A DNA stretch of 64,000 nt from Diploptera punctata (GCA_030220185.1 JASPKZ010007249.1:992001-1056000), one strand, 5' to 3'; numbered from the stretch's first letter, positions 46,752 through 57,900 are shown. Program-made: numbers and translations. The notes: generated by a model not told the origin, from the sequence alone.

Positions 46752-47144
46752 TATGTCTTTGAAAGAGTCCCATGCTTCTTTTTCTTTTTCTCCTAAGAGG
46801 AGATCAAGTAACAGTTGTTGGGGTCAGTAAAAACTCCTTCTTGCAACTAGGATTCAGACAGTTTTGGGAACTTGGAACAAATATATTTGAAACATTCCCT
46901 TTCTTTTGGCAGTGATTTGACAAACTGCTTCATAAGCCCCAATTTAATATGAATAAGTGGTAATAAAACCTTTTCTGGAGAAAACAAGGTCATATTAATG
47001 ATATTATTTTCATTAGGGGTTAAGGTGTCTGGAGTTGTCCAGTAATTTTTGTTTAATGGAGACTCTGGCTCAATTTTCCATGAGCAAAGGAGGAGTGGTA
47101 TTTGTATAAACTGCATGGTGACCCAACAACATGCTGAGTATTTT

Positions 47145-47330
47145 GAATTCTTCTTCTTCTTCTTCTTCTTTTTCTTCTTCTTCTTCTTCTTCCTTCCAAG
47201 TATTAGGCCAAGGCCTGTTATGATCCTAAAGAAAATTTTCCCTCCAGCGCTTCATAGGATGGCCCAGTGATCTTCGTCCTCTTGGTATATAATTGTAATT
47301 GGGGATCCGATTTGAACTCTCCATAGTGAT
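47145..47330. repeat. TTC-rich run with retroelement-like flank
   Basis: (TTC)n with TTT, about 55 bp, then CAAGTATTAGGCCAAGGCCT and GCGCTTCATAGGATGGCCC. Probably the 3' end of a - strand LINE inserted in the decayed ORF. Confidence 0.4.
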
Positions 47331-47791
47331 ATTATTAATATTCTATTTTCTCAAGAATCATTGCTAAATCATTACAGTTTTCCTCCAAATGCACCATGCT
47401 GGACCATAAAACCACCCTCTGGGATACTTCTAGCATTTGCCCTTACTCCCAGGCCAGCTTTCTGTGTCCCCCTTCTCTACATCTGGAACCAAATGCACCG
47501 ATTATCCTACAGGAAGTGATTCAAATTTACACACATTATGCAACAAGACTGCTTTGAAGTTTGTTATTTGATGAATCAATAAATAGGCACCATTCAGATG
47601 AATCATACTCTATTTCAAAATATATTAGCCATTAAATATTACTATAAAAAAATTAGATTTCCCTCTTTGAGAAATATTTAGTGAATTCTCTCTCTCAGTA
47701 CCTGTACCTCGAAATTGAGGTTCTAATGACAGCAGTTTTTATTTTTTAGTCTTGAGTTCAGGAATTCGGCAGCATCTTTTGAAAGCCCTAA

Positions 47792-48390
47792 GGCTCGAAT
47801 CTATGAACACATTAGACCATAAAAGTCGTTCTCTGCCTGTACTCTGCTGAGAAAGTTGCATCCAAATATGCTTTTGCATATTCAAAAATCTGTTCATGCG
47901 ATAATAATTGTTGAAATTCCTAAGCTACCTGGCGAGATGACTTAGCAGAGAAACGATTTGTGAGCAACCCGATGGGAACCAATGGTAACCGATGTAGTTT
48001 GAAACCTTGCCGCATACCTTGCTGCTTTATCCAAGATGTCGGACCTTGAAGACTTCGATCATGTTTTCGGTATACGCGGAGAAGAGGAATTTGATAGAGT
48101 CTACCAAAGAATTCAACTGGAAGAACAGGAGAATAGGCATAATATTGCACGATGCAGACGTCGTCGTATACAGTATTATTTGTAGGACGCAAGCGTAAAT
48201 GCATTCCTCTAGCAGACGAAAATAACAGAAATGGGTTTATTGCTGAGAATTCTGGGTAATTTCTTGCCAATATTACGAAAACAACCAGTTAGTGGGTAGC
48301 TAATTCGATCTTTGCACTTGCTCACGGAAAGTCAGCTCACCAGTGATTGGAAGTAATTTGAGTAGAGACTAATGTATTTGCATGCGGCCC
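47792..48390 (+). mobile_element. Harbinger-like non-autonomous element, copy 2 (599 bp)
   Basis: Ends GGCTCGAATC... and ...GCATGCGGCCC, flanked by TAA on both sides (47789-47791, 48391-48393), the usual Harbinger target. A + strand frame from 48034 reads MSDLEDFDHVFGIRGEEEFD and stops after about 50 codons at RRRRIQYYL. It looks like the N-terminus of a lost element protein. Opposite in orientation to copy 1 and with its own duplication, so a separate insertion. Confidence 0.72.
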
Positions 48391-48870
48391 TAAATCTCTA
48401 ACCAAGTCATTAAGCTCACTCTGAGAAAAAAAGTTGGGGGGCCTCATTAATAAAAAAATCTTAACTAGATTTTTGTTGGGCAGGTAATGTGCATCCATTC
48501 TCAGAATCACTCAGGATATCATCCAAACTGGAAGGTGGGATAGAACTGGATTTCAGAGCTATGAGGCACTGGACAAATAACTGAATTAAGATTTGGGTAA
48601 TTTTTCTTTATTGAAACCTTTCCCATCTACCAAACAGATATAGCAGTCAGTAGTGTGATTTTGTTGTTCACGGTGCATCATAAGAATGCCAAAACTAAAT
48701 GAGTGTTTTTTATCCCTAAAACCTCAAATATAGATCTTCCTTGCACCTTCTGCACAACTTATGAGGAGCTCATGCTTTATCTTGATCCCCAAGTTTCAAC
48801 TTGAAGTAACCAAAGTACACTTTCTTCATAAAATCACTTATATTTCTTTGTTGACTTTAAACAGCATATT

Positions 48871-49440
48871 GTACACAAATAGAATGAAAGTTGTCAGGAA
48901 AAATAACACAACCTCTTGGAGCCATAATATATAATTAAAAACAAGAGCACAGCCACATTTGAATGCTGAATTATACTGAGTGTGGCTTATACAGCAAACC
49001 AAAATCCTAAACTTATTTAGGATGTTGCAACATAATCACAGCTGACAATATGCTTGTTTATACTCTTTCCTAATACCCTAGAGGACATATTTAAACATGC
49101 TCAACCCAAATAGTAAGATTTCTCACTTTTCGCTATAAACAAAATAAGAATGGTCATGTCATGACCAACCAACCTGACCTTCCTCACAACACTAACACTA
49201 ACCTTGCCTACCACCATTCCATTACCCCTCCCCATTCTATCATTTTCTCTTCGAATATATTATTGAGTATCACTCTAATAGATAATAAATTAAAATAAGA
49301 AATCTCTTTGGCATAGGATTTTTAGAATTAACGATATGTTATCAGAATTCGAGTTATATGTGGGTTTCATTTTAAATTAACTTTTTACGGGCAGACAATT
49401 TAAACTTGCTGTAAAGAATATTTTATTGTCTTACATACCA
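48871..49440. other. Intron 10 segment: no recognised feature
   Basis: AT-rich. Nothing recognised. Confidence 0.45.
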
Positions 49441-49735
49441 TTAAGTGCACTGAGCTACAAGCCGGAGGGTTGAGGGTTCAAGTCCTGTTGGAGTCAGGAT
49501 TTTTAAACTGACCCAAACCCTCTGGCGGCACTATGGCCCTGGGGTCGACTCAGCCTCTAACGGAAATGAGTACCAGACGCTTGTTCTGGGGGTAAAGGCG
49601 GCGGTCACGCAGGGCTGACAACCCGGCTGACATAAAGTGTCAATTGTCAAGAAAAAGTGGGAGCCTTAACCTCCTACTACCCCAAGGGCCTCCGGGTCTG
49701 TTGTGGGATCACTTTACTTTACTTTTTACTTTACA
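49441..49735 (+). repeat. SINE family D copy
   Basis: Head ACAAGCCGGAGGGTTGAGGG, body with GGGTCGACTCAGCCTCTAAC and end GGGATCACTTTACTTTACTT. Confidence 0.8.
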
Positions 49736-49789
49736 CACCATTAAGTATGGGTGAATACCTAAATTTAAAATTGTAAGTAATATTGTCCC

Positions 49790-50345
49790 GCGCCGTAGCC
49801 GAGTGGTTAAGGTAGGAAGCCTTGGCGCAGAGCTACGGGACTTGCGCTGGTTCGAGTCTCCGTGGGGGAAGAAATTTTCTCATGGTATTTCGGCCAGTAT
49901 GGGACCGGTGCCCACCCAGCATCGTGAGGCAATTGGGTAGCTACAATAAGTAGCGGCTCCAGGTTGAGGAACCAGCTATAACGGCTGGGGGACTCGACAT
50001 GCTAACCACATGTCACCCCTACACTGGCTGTTGATCATCTACCTCTGTGATTGACACATGTGGATGTGAAGGGCCAGCAGCCGGCTGGTAAAAGGGCAAC
50101 CGCTGAAAAGTGGAAAGACCCTCAATCGGAAGTAATATTTGATTGGAATTGTATTGCTATCCTTTCTCGTGAAAGTGCTGCCCCTTGATATTATGGTGTA
50201 TTTTAGTTGCAATGTAAATTGGTTTTATTATGTATTTATGTATGTATGTGTTATATGTATTTTATATTGCTGTTTATAATCTGGACATGTCCTAAAGCAT
50301 CCACGATGCTATACTGGATGTTAAATAAATGAAAAATATATAAAA
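49790..50345 (+). repeat. SINE family E copy with 3' tail
   Basis: tRNA-like head CGCCGTAGCCGAGTGGTTAA with B box GGTTCGAGTC. Body TGGGTAGCTACAATAAGTAG to CAGCAGCCGGCTGG. A later tail with GGACATGTCCTAAAGCATCC ends in TAAATAAATGAAAAATATA. Confidence 0.75.
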
Positions 50346-51359
50346 AAGCTATAAACGTGGCTTTGAAAGAAAACCTGACATGATGGAAGTTTTGTAGTAT
50401 TTTCCCTATTTCATTGAATAAAAATTTACAAGAAACAATATTGTTATTTGTAAGGGGGGAATTCCTTATACTAGCTAATGACCACTAATTTCACTTAAAA
50501 TGTTTAATCTTCCTGTATTTAGTAACAATGGTGGACAATTCTTCTTCATAAGTTCTTGACACTTTACAGTTCACTAATATTTCTATCATTCTTTGAAATA
50601 CTTCTATTCTCACTAGTACTTCAATAGTTGACTCCATTCTCACTGCAGTTTTTCTAACTCTTCACTGTAACTGCTATACTACAACTATAACTCTTCACTC
50701 ATTGACTCTTCCACACACCAGTCTCCAACTCACTATTCTAATTCAACTACAACTCTTCTGAACTCTAACCTCTAACTCTCTGCTGGAATTCAACTTCACT
50801 ACAACAACTGTTGCTGTGGCCTCAAGTCCCATTTTAATTAGTCAGTGAAGGCATGTCCCAAATGTTCCAGAAAACCCAAAACATGCACTTATGAAGTTAT
50901 GAGGTATTTTGTCGAACCTTCACCAATAGTTTGTTGTGCCACCTATGCTCCGCCTTCATCCCAATCATAACACTCAACACAGAGTGCCAGCTGCCCCCAC
51001 ATCTCAAGTGGCTCATGCCGAAGCATTCACCAAGGCCAGTTACACCTCTCTTGAAATGTCAAGAACTCTCACATTAATTCAGACACCACTCTGTCACTTC
51101 TACTTTCCCCAATATATCTGAAAGATTCACATTCAGACATCAGTTAGTTCTGTCACAATACAAAAATCCTATGCAGTTTTTTGGTTGCAGACCTGCGTAA
51201 TATACAGGTGAAAATTTGCCCATCCTAATAATAGAAGGTAACTATGACATCATAGTGTTTAAGAATTAATTTTTTTAAATATTAGGGTAAATAAATAAAT
51301 TATTTGATTAAATTCAACAATGTTGTTATGAACATAATTGTATTTTTTTGCATTTGCAG
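50346..51359. other. End of intron 10: no recognised feature
   Basis: Includes CT-rich direct-repeat-like stretches (CACTATTCTAATTCAAC) at 50600-50800. Ends in the acceptor TTTGCAG. Confidence 0.5.
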
Positions 51360-51546
51360 CAAGAATGTGAATATGATAGTGTGGAGGTACATAGTAAGAT
51401 GGGTGAAGACGTGATGAGGAGGCATGGTGTGTTCTGTGGTTCCCGAGTCCCTCCTCTCATTACATCAGAAGGCAACAGTCTCAGAGTGGAATTTACTTCT
51501 GATAACTCTGTGCAGAAATCTGGGTTTGCCGCTGTCTTCTTTACTG
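51360..51546 (+). CDS. tld: Tolloid exon 11: second half of CUB3
   Basis: Acceptor CATTTGCAG at 51359. Encodes [17 protein letters not shown], then [20 protein letters not shown] and [17 protein letters not shown]. This completes CUB3 (Cys-Glu-Tyr-Asp, FCG, SDNSV.KSGF). Last visible exon; donor G|GTAATA at 51547, phase 1. The next exon should start in phase 1 with EGF2. Confidence 0.95.
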
Positions 51547-51949
51547 GTAATAATTTCAAGATTTAACAAAATATACATTATCACTTCAACATTGATAATG
51601 CAATCTTTTTCATTCGGACAGCTGAAACAGCTCTAAAAAATTATAATATAATAATGATAATCCCACTATAATAAATCATGGATGTAGTAAAATTTGAATT
51701 GTATGATTAATCATTATAAATGAAGACTAGCTGTTTCTTTGGAATGTTGGTTATCATATCTGACTAGCATCCTTAGAATGGTATCTCAGGTTCATTATCT
51801 GCTATGCTATATAAATTTTTTCCTTGAGTGTTGGTTCTGAGTAGACTTCAAAGAGGCATAACATTCAAATAAGAGGGAAAAATTTTATAATATCTCATTA
51901 GAATTTGGAATTCTTAAAAAGTTAGACTTATTCCAATGTGTCTAAATGG

Positions 51950-52560
51950 CATAAGGATTAGGGTGCAGAGAGGCAAAGAGTTTTCAGATAGTTTTAAAAT
52001 TCACGATGAAGATGCATTATCTCCTCTGCTATTAATTTTTTACTAGAGCATGCAATCATATCTTTTAAAGATTAAAGAGGGCACACAACTGTTGTACATC
52101 TTGGTATTGCAGTAAAAATGTTAAACTAAAAGTACAGAAAATAGTAATTCTTCCAGTTAGATTACATTGATGTGAAACATGGTCTTCTACTATATGAGAG
52201 GAGAAAATATTACACATATTTGAGATTAAAGTTCTTAGGAAAATTTTTGGATTAAAAAAAAAAGATGAACGTGTTAGTGAATATAGAAAACTACATACAT
52301 AACAGTGCTTCTTGATCTTTAGGGAAATCTGATATAGGAAGTCTTGTAGACTATAAAGGCCAGGACATGTAGCAAAAATTTGGAATGAAAGACAGACATT
52401 GAAACTGCTTGTAGGAAAACAAAATGGAAAGAACCCAATCGGTATGTTAAGAATGAGATAGGAAAAAATTGTTAAGCATGATTTGAGGAAGATGAATTGT
52501 ACAGGGAATAGTTGGAAAATAGCTTAGATAGGATGTTTAAAGAGCTTATGTCTCTTCATA
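51950..52560 (+). pseudogene. LINE C-terminal remnant
   Basis: Pieces such as CETWSSTI, IFEIKVLRKIFG and a later degenerate tail follow the pattern YGCETW...FENRVLRKIFG of insect LINE ORF2 ends. Many stops. Confidence 0.6.
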
Positions 52561-52589
52561 CTCACAAACTTTTTGGTTCAATAGTTCCA

Positions 52590-52745
52590 GGAGTTAAATA
52601 GTTTACTGTAGAGTCAGGAACAGGGTCCACTTAGCCTCATGAGAACAGAGGAGTAGCTAAGATTTGATATGTAGAAAAATCTGGTTAAAACTACAGTTAC
52701 TGAAATGCATCATGCTAACTATAAGATTCCCTGTACCTCATTTAC
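52590..52745 (+). repeat. Repeat family G copy
   Basis: CAGGGTCCACTTAGCCTCAT, AAAATCTGGTTAAAAC and CATCATGCTAACTATAAG; compare 30905-31065 and 27838-27970. Confidence 0.45.
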
Positions 52746-52799
52746 TAGCCAGTGACAGTAATCACTTGAGTTCAGAGCTGTCATACATGAACTTATTTA

Positions 52800-53327
52800 A
52801 GTTATGTAGATAGGAAATAACACTATGAGGTTTTTTAATATTGTTTATTTTTTATTATTTCACTCACCTCATACTTCATAATTCATAGCAGACCCTGGGT
52901 TTCTTCACATCTTTTGTGACATTCTCAATGCTGTGTCACCTCAGAAATGTTAAAAATGGAAACTGAAAAATCTGCAATAGCTGCACATGCCTGGTCAGAA
53001 AAACATAGAATAGAAACCAAAATAAAATTACTTAAACAATTGGAAAAACCGAAGGAACTCACAATTTGGGAAAAAAATTACATATGCAAGAATGAAAATA
53101 CAACTATGAATTTTGAAATACCCGGTTATAAGGAGAGAGGACTGATTTGGAAATTTTCTTCGGTTGGCCACCAGATGGCGCAGAGGTCAGTCTGCAGGAT
53201 AGAAAGCCATTGGACTTCAGTTGTGAACGTGACACAGCATTGAGAATGTCACAAAGGATGTGAAGAAACCCAGGGTCTGCTATGAATAATGAAGTATGAG
53301 GTGAGTGAAATAATAAAAATAAACAAT
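52800..53327 (+). mobile_element. Short Penelope-derived element (528 bp) with 13-bp target duplication
   Basis: Flanked by ATGAACTTATTTA (52787-52799 and 53328-53340). Starts AGTTATGTAGATAGGAAATA, then ACACTATGAGGTTT. Inverted arms of about 80 bp (52861-52940 and 53229-53307) enclose a piece of GIY-YIG endonuclease C-terminus (EKSAIAAHAWSEKHRIETK, LLKQLEKPKELTIW). The endonuclease N-terminal part is missing. Confidence 0.8.
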
Positions 53328-53760
53328 ATGAACTTATTTATTAGATGAGACTGTGGAATTATTATTTACTTTTAAAAATTATCCATAGGTATCTACTGTT
53401 TTTACACATTATAATACATTTGGGGTCAGTTTCATGAACAGATGTTAAAAGTACATTAACATTTCACTTGTTAACAATAGCTTAAATTTTAACATGTTTT
53501 AATATTTACCAACTATTTTCTGCAAAATTTAGTTAACATTCTGCCAAAAATATCAGGTGTCACAAGGATAACAAATTTAGACGATGGTGGCCCATTGCTT
53601 GGGATCTCAGCATACTCTGAAGTGAATTTTTCAAGTTAACTAGAAGCAATGTACCGATGAATCTGATACGTGTACCAGCCCAAATTCTTTTCCACATTCA
53701 TCAAAATTGTGATCAATTTCCAAAATATAAAATTTTTTTTGGAAAGTTATAGTTAATTTT

Positions 53761-54100
53761 AGGTGGCTCCATGGCACAAACGGTTAGATGCTCACCTCTC
53801 ACTGCTGGGGTCACGAGATCGAGTCTCAGTCATTCCATGTCGGTTTTGTGGTGGACAAAACAGAGCTTGGGCAGGTTTTCCTCTGGGTTTTTTCTGTTTT
53901 CCCCTGCCACAATTTCATTCCACCATTTCTCCATATTCATCACATCCATTTTGTTTCATTTTGTTTATCTGTCCCCATGATGGTGCTTCAGGCATGGTCG
54001 GCCAGCACCCTTTTCATTCACAGACCCCTATATAGGGGGTTTAATCTCATCTCATCCATTGACCAGACCCTGAGTTGGACATAAATTGAGGATATTTAAT
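53761..54100 (+). repeat. SINE family C copy
   Basis: GGCTCCATGGCACAAACGG head, GAGATCGAGTCTCAG, body with CCTGCCACAATTTCATTCC and the end CCCTGAGTTGGACAT. Confidence 0.8.
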
Positions 54101-54399
54101 TATTTGTTAAAGTCAATTTTAATATTTATTGTACGATTTTGTTTGGCTCAGGTTCTGCAAACAGCAGATGGATGATGTTATTGTGGTATGTTTTCAATTT
54201 ATACATTTCATATTATGACATTGTGTATAGAAGGGATTTGTGTTCTGCAGATATATGGGAAGGGGATGAGAAAAAGTCTCAATACAGTAATCATTTCAAA
54301 AAAGCATAACGTACCTCTAGGCTTAATATTGCCATGAAAGAAAAATACTATTTTTTTCTCATACAATAAAATTAAATATTTGGTCCTTAATTTAGTTAT

Positions 54400-54735
54400 T
54401 AGTCCACCACTGTGGTCTCGAGGTAGCATGCTGCCCTGTCACGCAGCGGGCCCGGGTTCGATCCCCGGTCAGGGCAGTTTTTCTGGGTGAGGTTTTTATC
54501 GGGGTTTTTCCTCACCTGTAAGACAAATGTCAGGAAAACTTTAAGGCCCAAACGGTCCCCGAAATCATATGGCAATCATCTATATCATCATCCTTATCAT
54601 TATCATCATCATCCTTCACTGGTGTGGAAAGCAACAGGAAGCTACCACACCTACAATTCCCTAGTAAAGCTGCAAAGCATAGCATGAAAATGCTATGATT
54701 GCAGTGAAGGACTTGCCCTCAGGCAGAATTACTAT
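54400..54735 (+). repeat. SINE family B, complete copy
   Basis: CCACTGTGGTCTCGAGGTAG head, GGGTTCGATCCCCGG, body and end GAATTACTATGG as in 4841-5170. Confidence 0.85.
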
Positions 54736-54755
54736 GGAATATATATGTATATACA

Positions 54756-54980
54756 GGCAGTTTTTCTGGGTGAGGTTTTTATCGGGGTTTTTCCTCACCT
54801 GTAAGACAAATGTCATATGGCCATCATCCTTATCATTATCATCATCCTTCACTGGTGTGGAAAGCAATGGGAAGCTACCACACCTACAATTCCCTAGTAA
54901 AGCTGCAAAGCATAGCATGAAAATGCTATGATTGCAGTGAAAGACCTGCCCTTGGGCAGAATTACTATGATGGAATCTAG
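54756..54980 (+). repeat. SINE family B, headless second copy
   Basis: Starts at CAGTTTTTCTGGGTGAGG without the tRNA-like head and continues to GAATTACTATGATGG; direct tandem to the preceding copy. Confidence 0.8.
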
Positions 54981-55414
54981 TTATTATAGATTAAACATAT
55001 CACCTTAAATAGTATGAGATTAAAAAAATTCTATCCCACCAGGATTTTTAACTTTAGCCTGAGGATTAATAGTCAGATGCGCTACTATCTGATCTAATAT
55101 AAGTCATCTTCCAATTCAATCTAAATTACATAGTAAATGGTGATCGATGTTGATATATGGTGTTAAACAATTACACTTCTTGTGGTGACTGCATTTTAAA
55201 TTATTTTTCTCCAGTAGAATGTATAAAAAATGGTAGCCATTATTTTTTATGAGAAGTGTAATTATACCAATGAAGCAATTTGCTTCAGATACATGATTTA
55301 TGGCAGCCATTTTCTGATTGATAATATTGTGTTAAATGTTTAACACAAGGGAAAGAAGATGTTAATTTAGCAAGCAGTGTAACATATGTTGTTGAAATGG
55401 AATTTTTGTTATAT
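54981..55414. other. Intron 11 segment: no recognised feature
   Basis: A weak tRNA-like scrap near 55040-55100 only. Confidence 0.45.
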
Positions 55415-55416
55415 TA

Positions 55417-56328
55417 CAGTGGACACCGATTAATTCGATATTCAATAATTAAAATAATTGGGTAATTTGAATATAGGTACAATCCCCTTGAAACTCCTAT
55501 TTAAAATAATGTTAAAAATCCATGTTTAATTTGATGTTTTGAAGTCAACATTTGGATAATTCGAAGCCACAATTAAATTTATTGATAATGAAAAAAAGTA
55601 TCTGAATTCTATAAAAGTTTAAATATGATTGAAAAATTCCAAGAATTCGTCTAGTGCCCGTATTCCTAGTTGCTTATTGTTAAAGTCCCGTTAGACGGCA
55701 AGTAAACTGGACCGTATTGCCCAGCGCTTTGTGTGTCGGGTACAGTACATAGACACCCACCCTTCACTCATAGCCCAAAAACTAAGAATAATGCATGTAC
55801 CCTCCCTTACTTTTACAGTACAGGTACATGTACACATACAGTAAAGTACAGTTAAAAAAACTTAACTCAGTACAAATGTGTTAAGTGACTCGATTCACAA
55901 TGTCGAAACATGGAGTTTAACATTAGCAAAAAAAGTTTGAAGTGCTCAGAGAAGTAGAAAAAGGAACAAAGAAGAAGTGTGATATTGCCAAGGAATATGG
56001 AATACTGCCGAATACTTTATTCGCCTACATAAAGAATAAAGAAAAAATAATGGAGTGTTGGAACCAACAAAGTGGTGGAAGTAGGAAACTTGTAAGAGGA
56101 GGTGATTTTCCTGAAGTTGATGAGTGTGTGTTCAAGTGGTTCAAGCAATCACTTGATCGTAACATACCATTGAATGGTTCATTAGTGCATGCTAAAGCAA
56201 GAATTTGCAGAAAAGTTGGGCGTTAAAAATTGTAAAGCAAAGATAAAGTGTATTTTGTTAATTCGAAGTTTCGATAATTTGAATTTTCAAAAATTCCCCC
56301 TTGAGTTTGAATTAAAAAGTATCCACTG
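55417..56328 (+). mobile_element. Tigger/pogo-type element, internally deleted (912 bp)
   Basis: TA on both sides (55415-55416, 56329-56330) and ends CAGTGGACAC / ATCCACTG. The frame around 55930-56226 reads LREVEKGTKKKCDIAKEYGI and NTLFAYIKNKEKI (first CENP-B-type helix-turn-helix), then VDECVFKWFKQSLDRNIPLN (second DNA-binding half), and stops at KARICRKVGR. The DDE catalytic domain is absent. An upstream ATG (MSKHGV) at 55901 is cut by a stop. Confidence 0.85.
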
Positions 56329-56394
56329 TATATATTAAAACAATGTAACAATTTGTTAAATCTTAACAATGATTAGTGAAACCAGACCATGTTG

Positions 56395-57900
56395 TATAAT
56401 AACCTGTATTATAGGAGATTCAAGAAGAGATTTGATGTGCAACTCAGTGAAGAAATTGCATGCATTGACTACATGAAGGCATTTGATCTCCTCAACAGAA
56501 CACTCATTATGGAAAAGATAGAATTGATTGTAGGAGACAACCACGGGTCATGTGCTCCTAAGAAGTAAACTAACAGAAATTTCATTGAAATCAATAGCAT
56601 TGTGTTGATGTCCAAACCAAATGAAAGAACGAAAGGAGTGCTATGGGATGATCCAATAAGCCTACTATCAAGTTATGTAGGTAGGAAATAACACTATGAG
56701 GTTTATTTTAATTTATGTTGAGTTGTGTTTTACTCACCTCATACTTCTTAACTCCCTCACAGACTCCAGTTTCTTCACTGCATTTGTAACATTCTCAATG
56801 TTGTATCACGTTCACAACTGACATCCAACGGCCTCCTCTCCTGCAGACTGACCTATGAAAGGATGCTCATAGGAAAAACAAAAAGGAATTTAAATACAAG
56901 ATTAAAGGAACACCTCCGAAATGTTAAAAATGGAGAAACAGAAAAATCTGCAATAGCTGCACATGCCTGGTCAGAAAAACACAGAATAGAAACCAAAACA
57001 AAATTACTTAAACAATTGGAAAAACCGAAGGAACTCATAATTTGGGGAAAAAATTTACATATGCAAGAATAAAAACATAACTATGAATTTTGAAATACCC
57101 CGGTGATAAGGAGAGAGAATTGATTTGGAAGTTTGTCAGTCAGCCATCAGATGGCACTGAGGTCAGTCTGCAGGGGAGGAAGCTGTTGGACGTCAGTTGT
57201 AAATGTAATACAGCATTGAGAATGTCACAAATGCAGTGAAGAAACTCGAGTCTGCAAGGGAGTTAAGAAGTATGAGGTGAGTCAAAAATAACTCAACATA
57301 AAAAAAGGCCTACTATCATTTACATATGCCACCTCTAAAATTCCAAAAACCATTGTCACACAAAACATAAAAATATTCACTTATACAGACAACATGATTT
57401 TCCTCTGCTCAGATATTGAAAATATAGAGGAAGCATTTAACAAACTAGCAGAATGGGTGAGCAAATAACTTATTATTGAAGGAAAGAAACTGTACATATC
57501 AGAAAGGAAGAAAATTAGCAGCTACTTACGTCATTTACTACAGAGATCCCATATTTGAAATACTCTGAATTATATTCCAGACAAATAGTAAGGTGTTCAC
57601 TAAATATATGTAGAAAAGAAACAGTATAAAAGACATCCACAGGATATCAATAGATACAGCACTAAAACTTTTTAAAAGTGATACCATTATTACTCATAGG
57701 CTTGATATAATTTGGGAACATCTTACAGAAAGAAGTCTCACAGTTATAAAGAAAATCAAAGCAACCTTCTTGGAATGAGCACTATGCCTTCAAAAAACAC
57801 ACCATTCCAACTGATATATCTACTTGTGAGAGAAACTTACTTCATATAAGATCTATAGTGCATCCGCCCAGTCTACAGCTCTGAAGTTTTGACGACAGTG
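56395..57900 (+). pseudogene. LINE reverse transcriptase remnant, split by a Penelope-derived element
   Basis: Left part (to 56670): CIDYMKAFDLLNRTLIMEKI, the RT block with the first catalytic Asp region. Right part (from 57308): IFTYTDNMIFLCSDIENIEE and FNKLAEWV, where the YADD motif has become YTDN. Heavily decayed. Confidence 0.7.
56671..57307 (+). mobile_element. Short Penelope-derived element (637 bp) with 11-bp target duplication
   Basis: Flanked by GCCTACTATCA (56660-56670, 57308-57318). Same start as the copy at 52800 (AGTTATGTAGGTAGGAAATA). Inverted arms about 56737-56818 and 57194-57285. The core codes LIGKTKRNLNTRLKEHLRNV and SAIAAHAWSEKHRIETK: the IG, Arg and Glu positions of a GIY-YIG nuclease, but without the GIY strand or RT. 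Confidence 0.82.

Larger units (their letters stand above)
45765..48865 (-). pseudogene. Decayed ORF of an unnamed arthropod protein family
   Basis: Read on the - strand, pieces appear in order with stops and shifts between: FMKKVYFGYFKLKLGDQDK and APHKLCRRC (about 48850-48760); YLFGRWERF, PHSSEI-type residues (48690-48520); EWCLFIDSSNNKLQSSL (about 47625-47560); SPEKVLLPLIHIKLGLMKQF and CFKYICSKFPKLSES (47000-46850); EKEKEAWDSFKDI (about 46800-46755); YKTIVQHMLAMYKTEGCKMS (46120-46055); GERFHQDVHDIKRHYQGRW and NMLADYYW (45995-45905). I recognise this block order (EWRLFIDSSK, HIKLGLMK, GERFHQDI, YQGRW) from repetitive hypothetical proteins in arthropod genomes but know no function. A LINE-like TTC-rich insert (47145-47330) and two Harbinger-like elements interrupt it. 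Confidence 0.7.
373..51546 (+). other. tld: Tolloid/BMP1-like gene, visible part (exons 1-11, both ends outside window)
   Basis: Eleven exons in one orientation encode, in order, a basic prodomain, an astacin protease, CUB1, CUB2, EGF1 and CUB3. This is the domain order of BMP1/tolloid procollagen C-proteinases, secreted zinc proteases that in animals cleave Chordin/Sog-type BMP antagonists and matrix proteins. Intron phases chain without a break: 2,1,0,1,1,1,0,1,1,0, ending in phase 1. The exons add up to 2114 nt (about 704 codons). Full-length family members continue with EGF2, CUB4 and CUB5, none of which I find in 51547-64000. The signal peptide must lie upstream of 373. I cannot separate tolloid from tolkin/tolloid-related by reading alone, so the symbol is a family-level call. 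Confidence 0.93.

Noticed and set aside
47049..47270. Open frame with poly-Phe
   Set aside because: TTC repeat translation, no domain.
54152..54185. Possible micro-exon (cag-34 nt-gtatgt) after exon 11
   Set aside because: Borders look like splice sites, but 34 nt would leave the chain in phase 2, the encoded residues do not resemble EGF2, and no following exon fits.
56119..56150. GTTGATGAGTGT resembling the start of EGF2 (VDEC)
   Set aside because: It lies in the Tigger frame (VDECVFKWFKQ), has no further Cys in EGF spacing and no acceptor in front.
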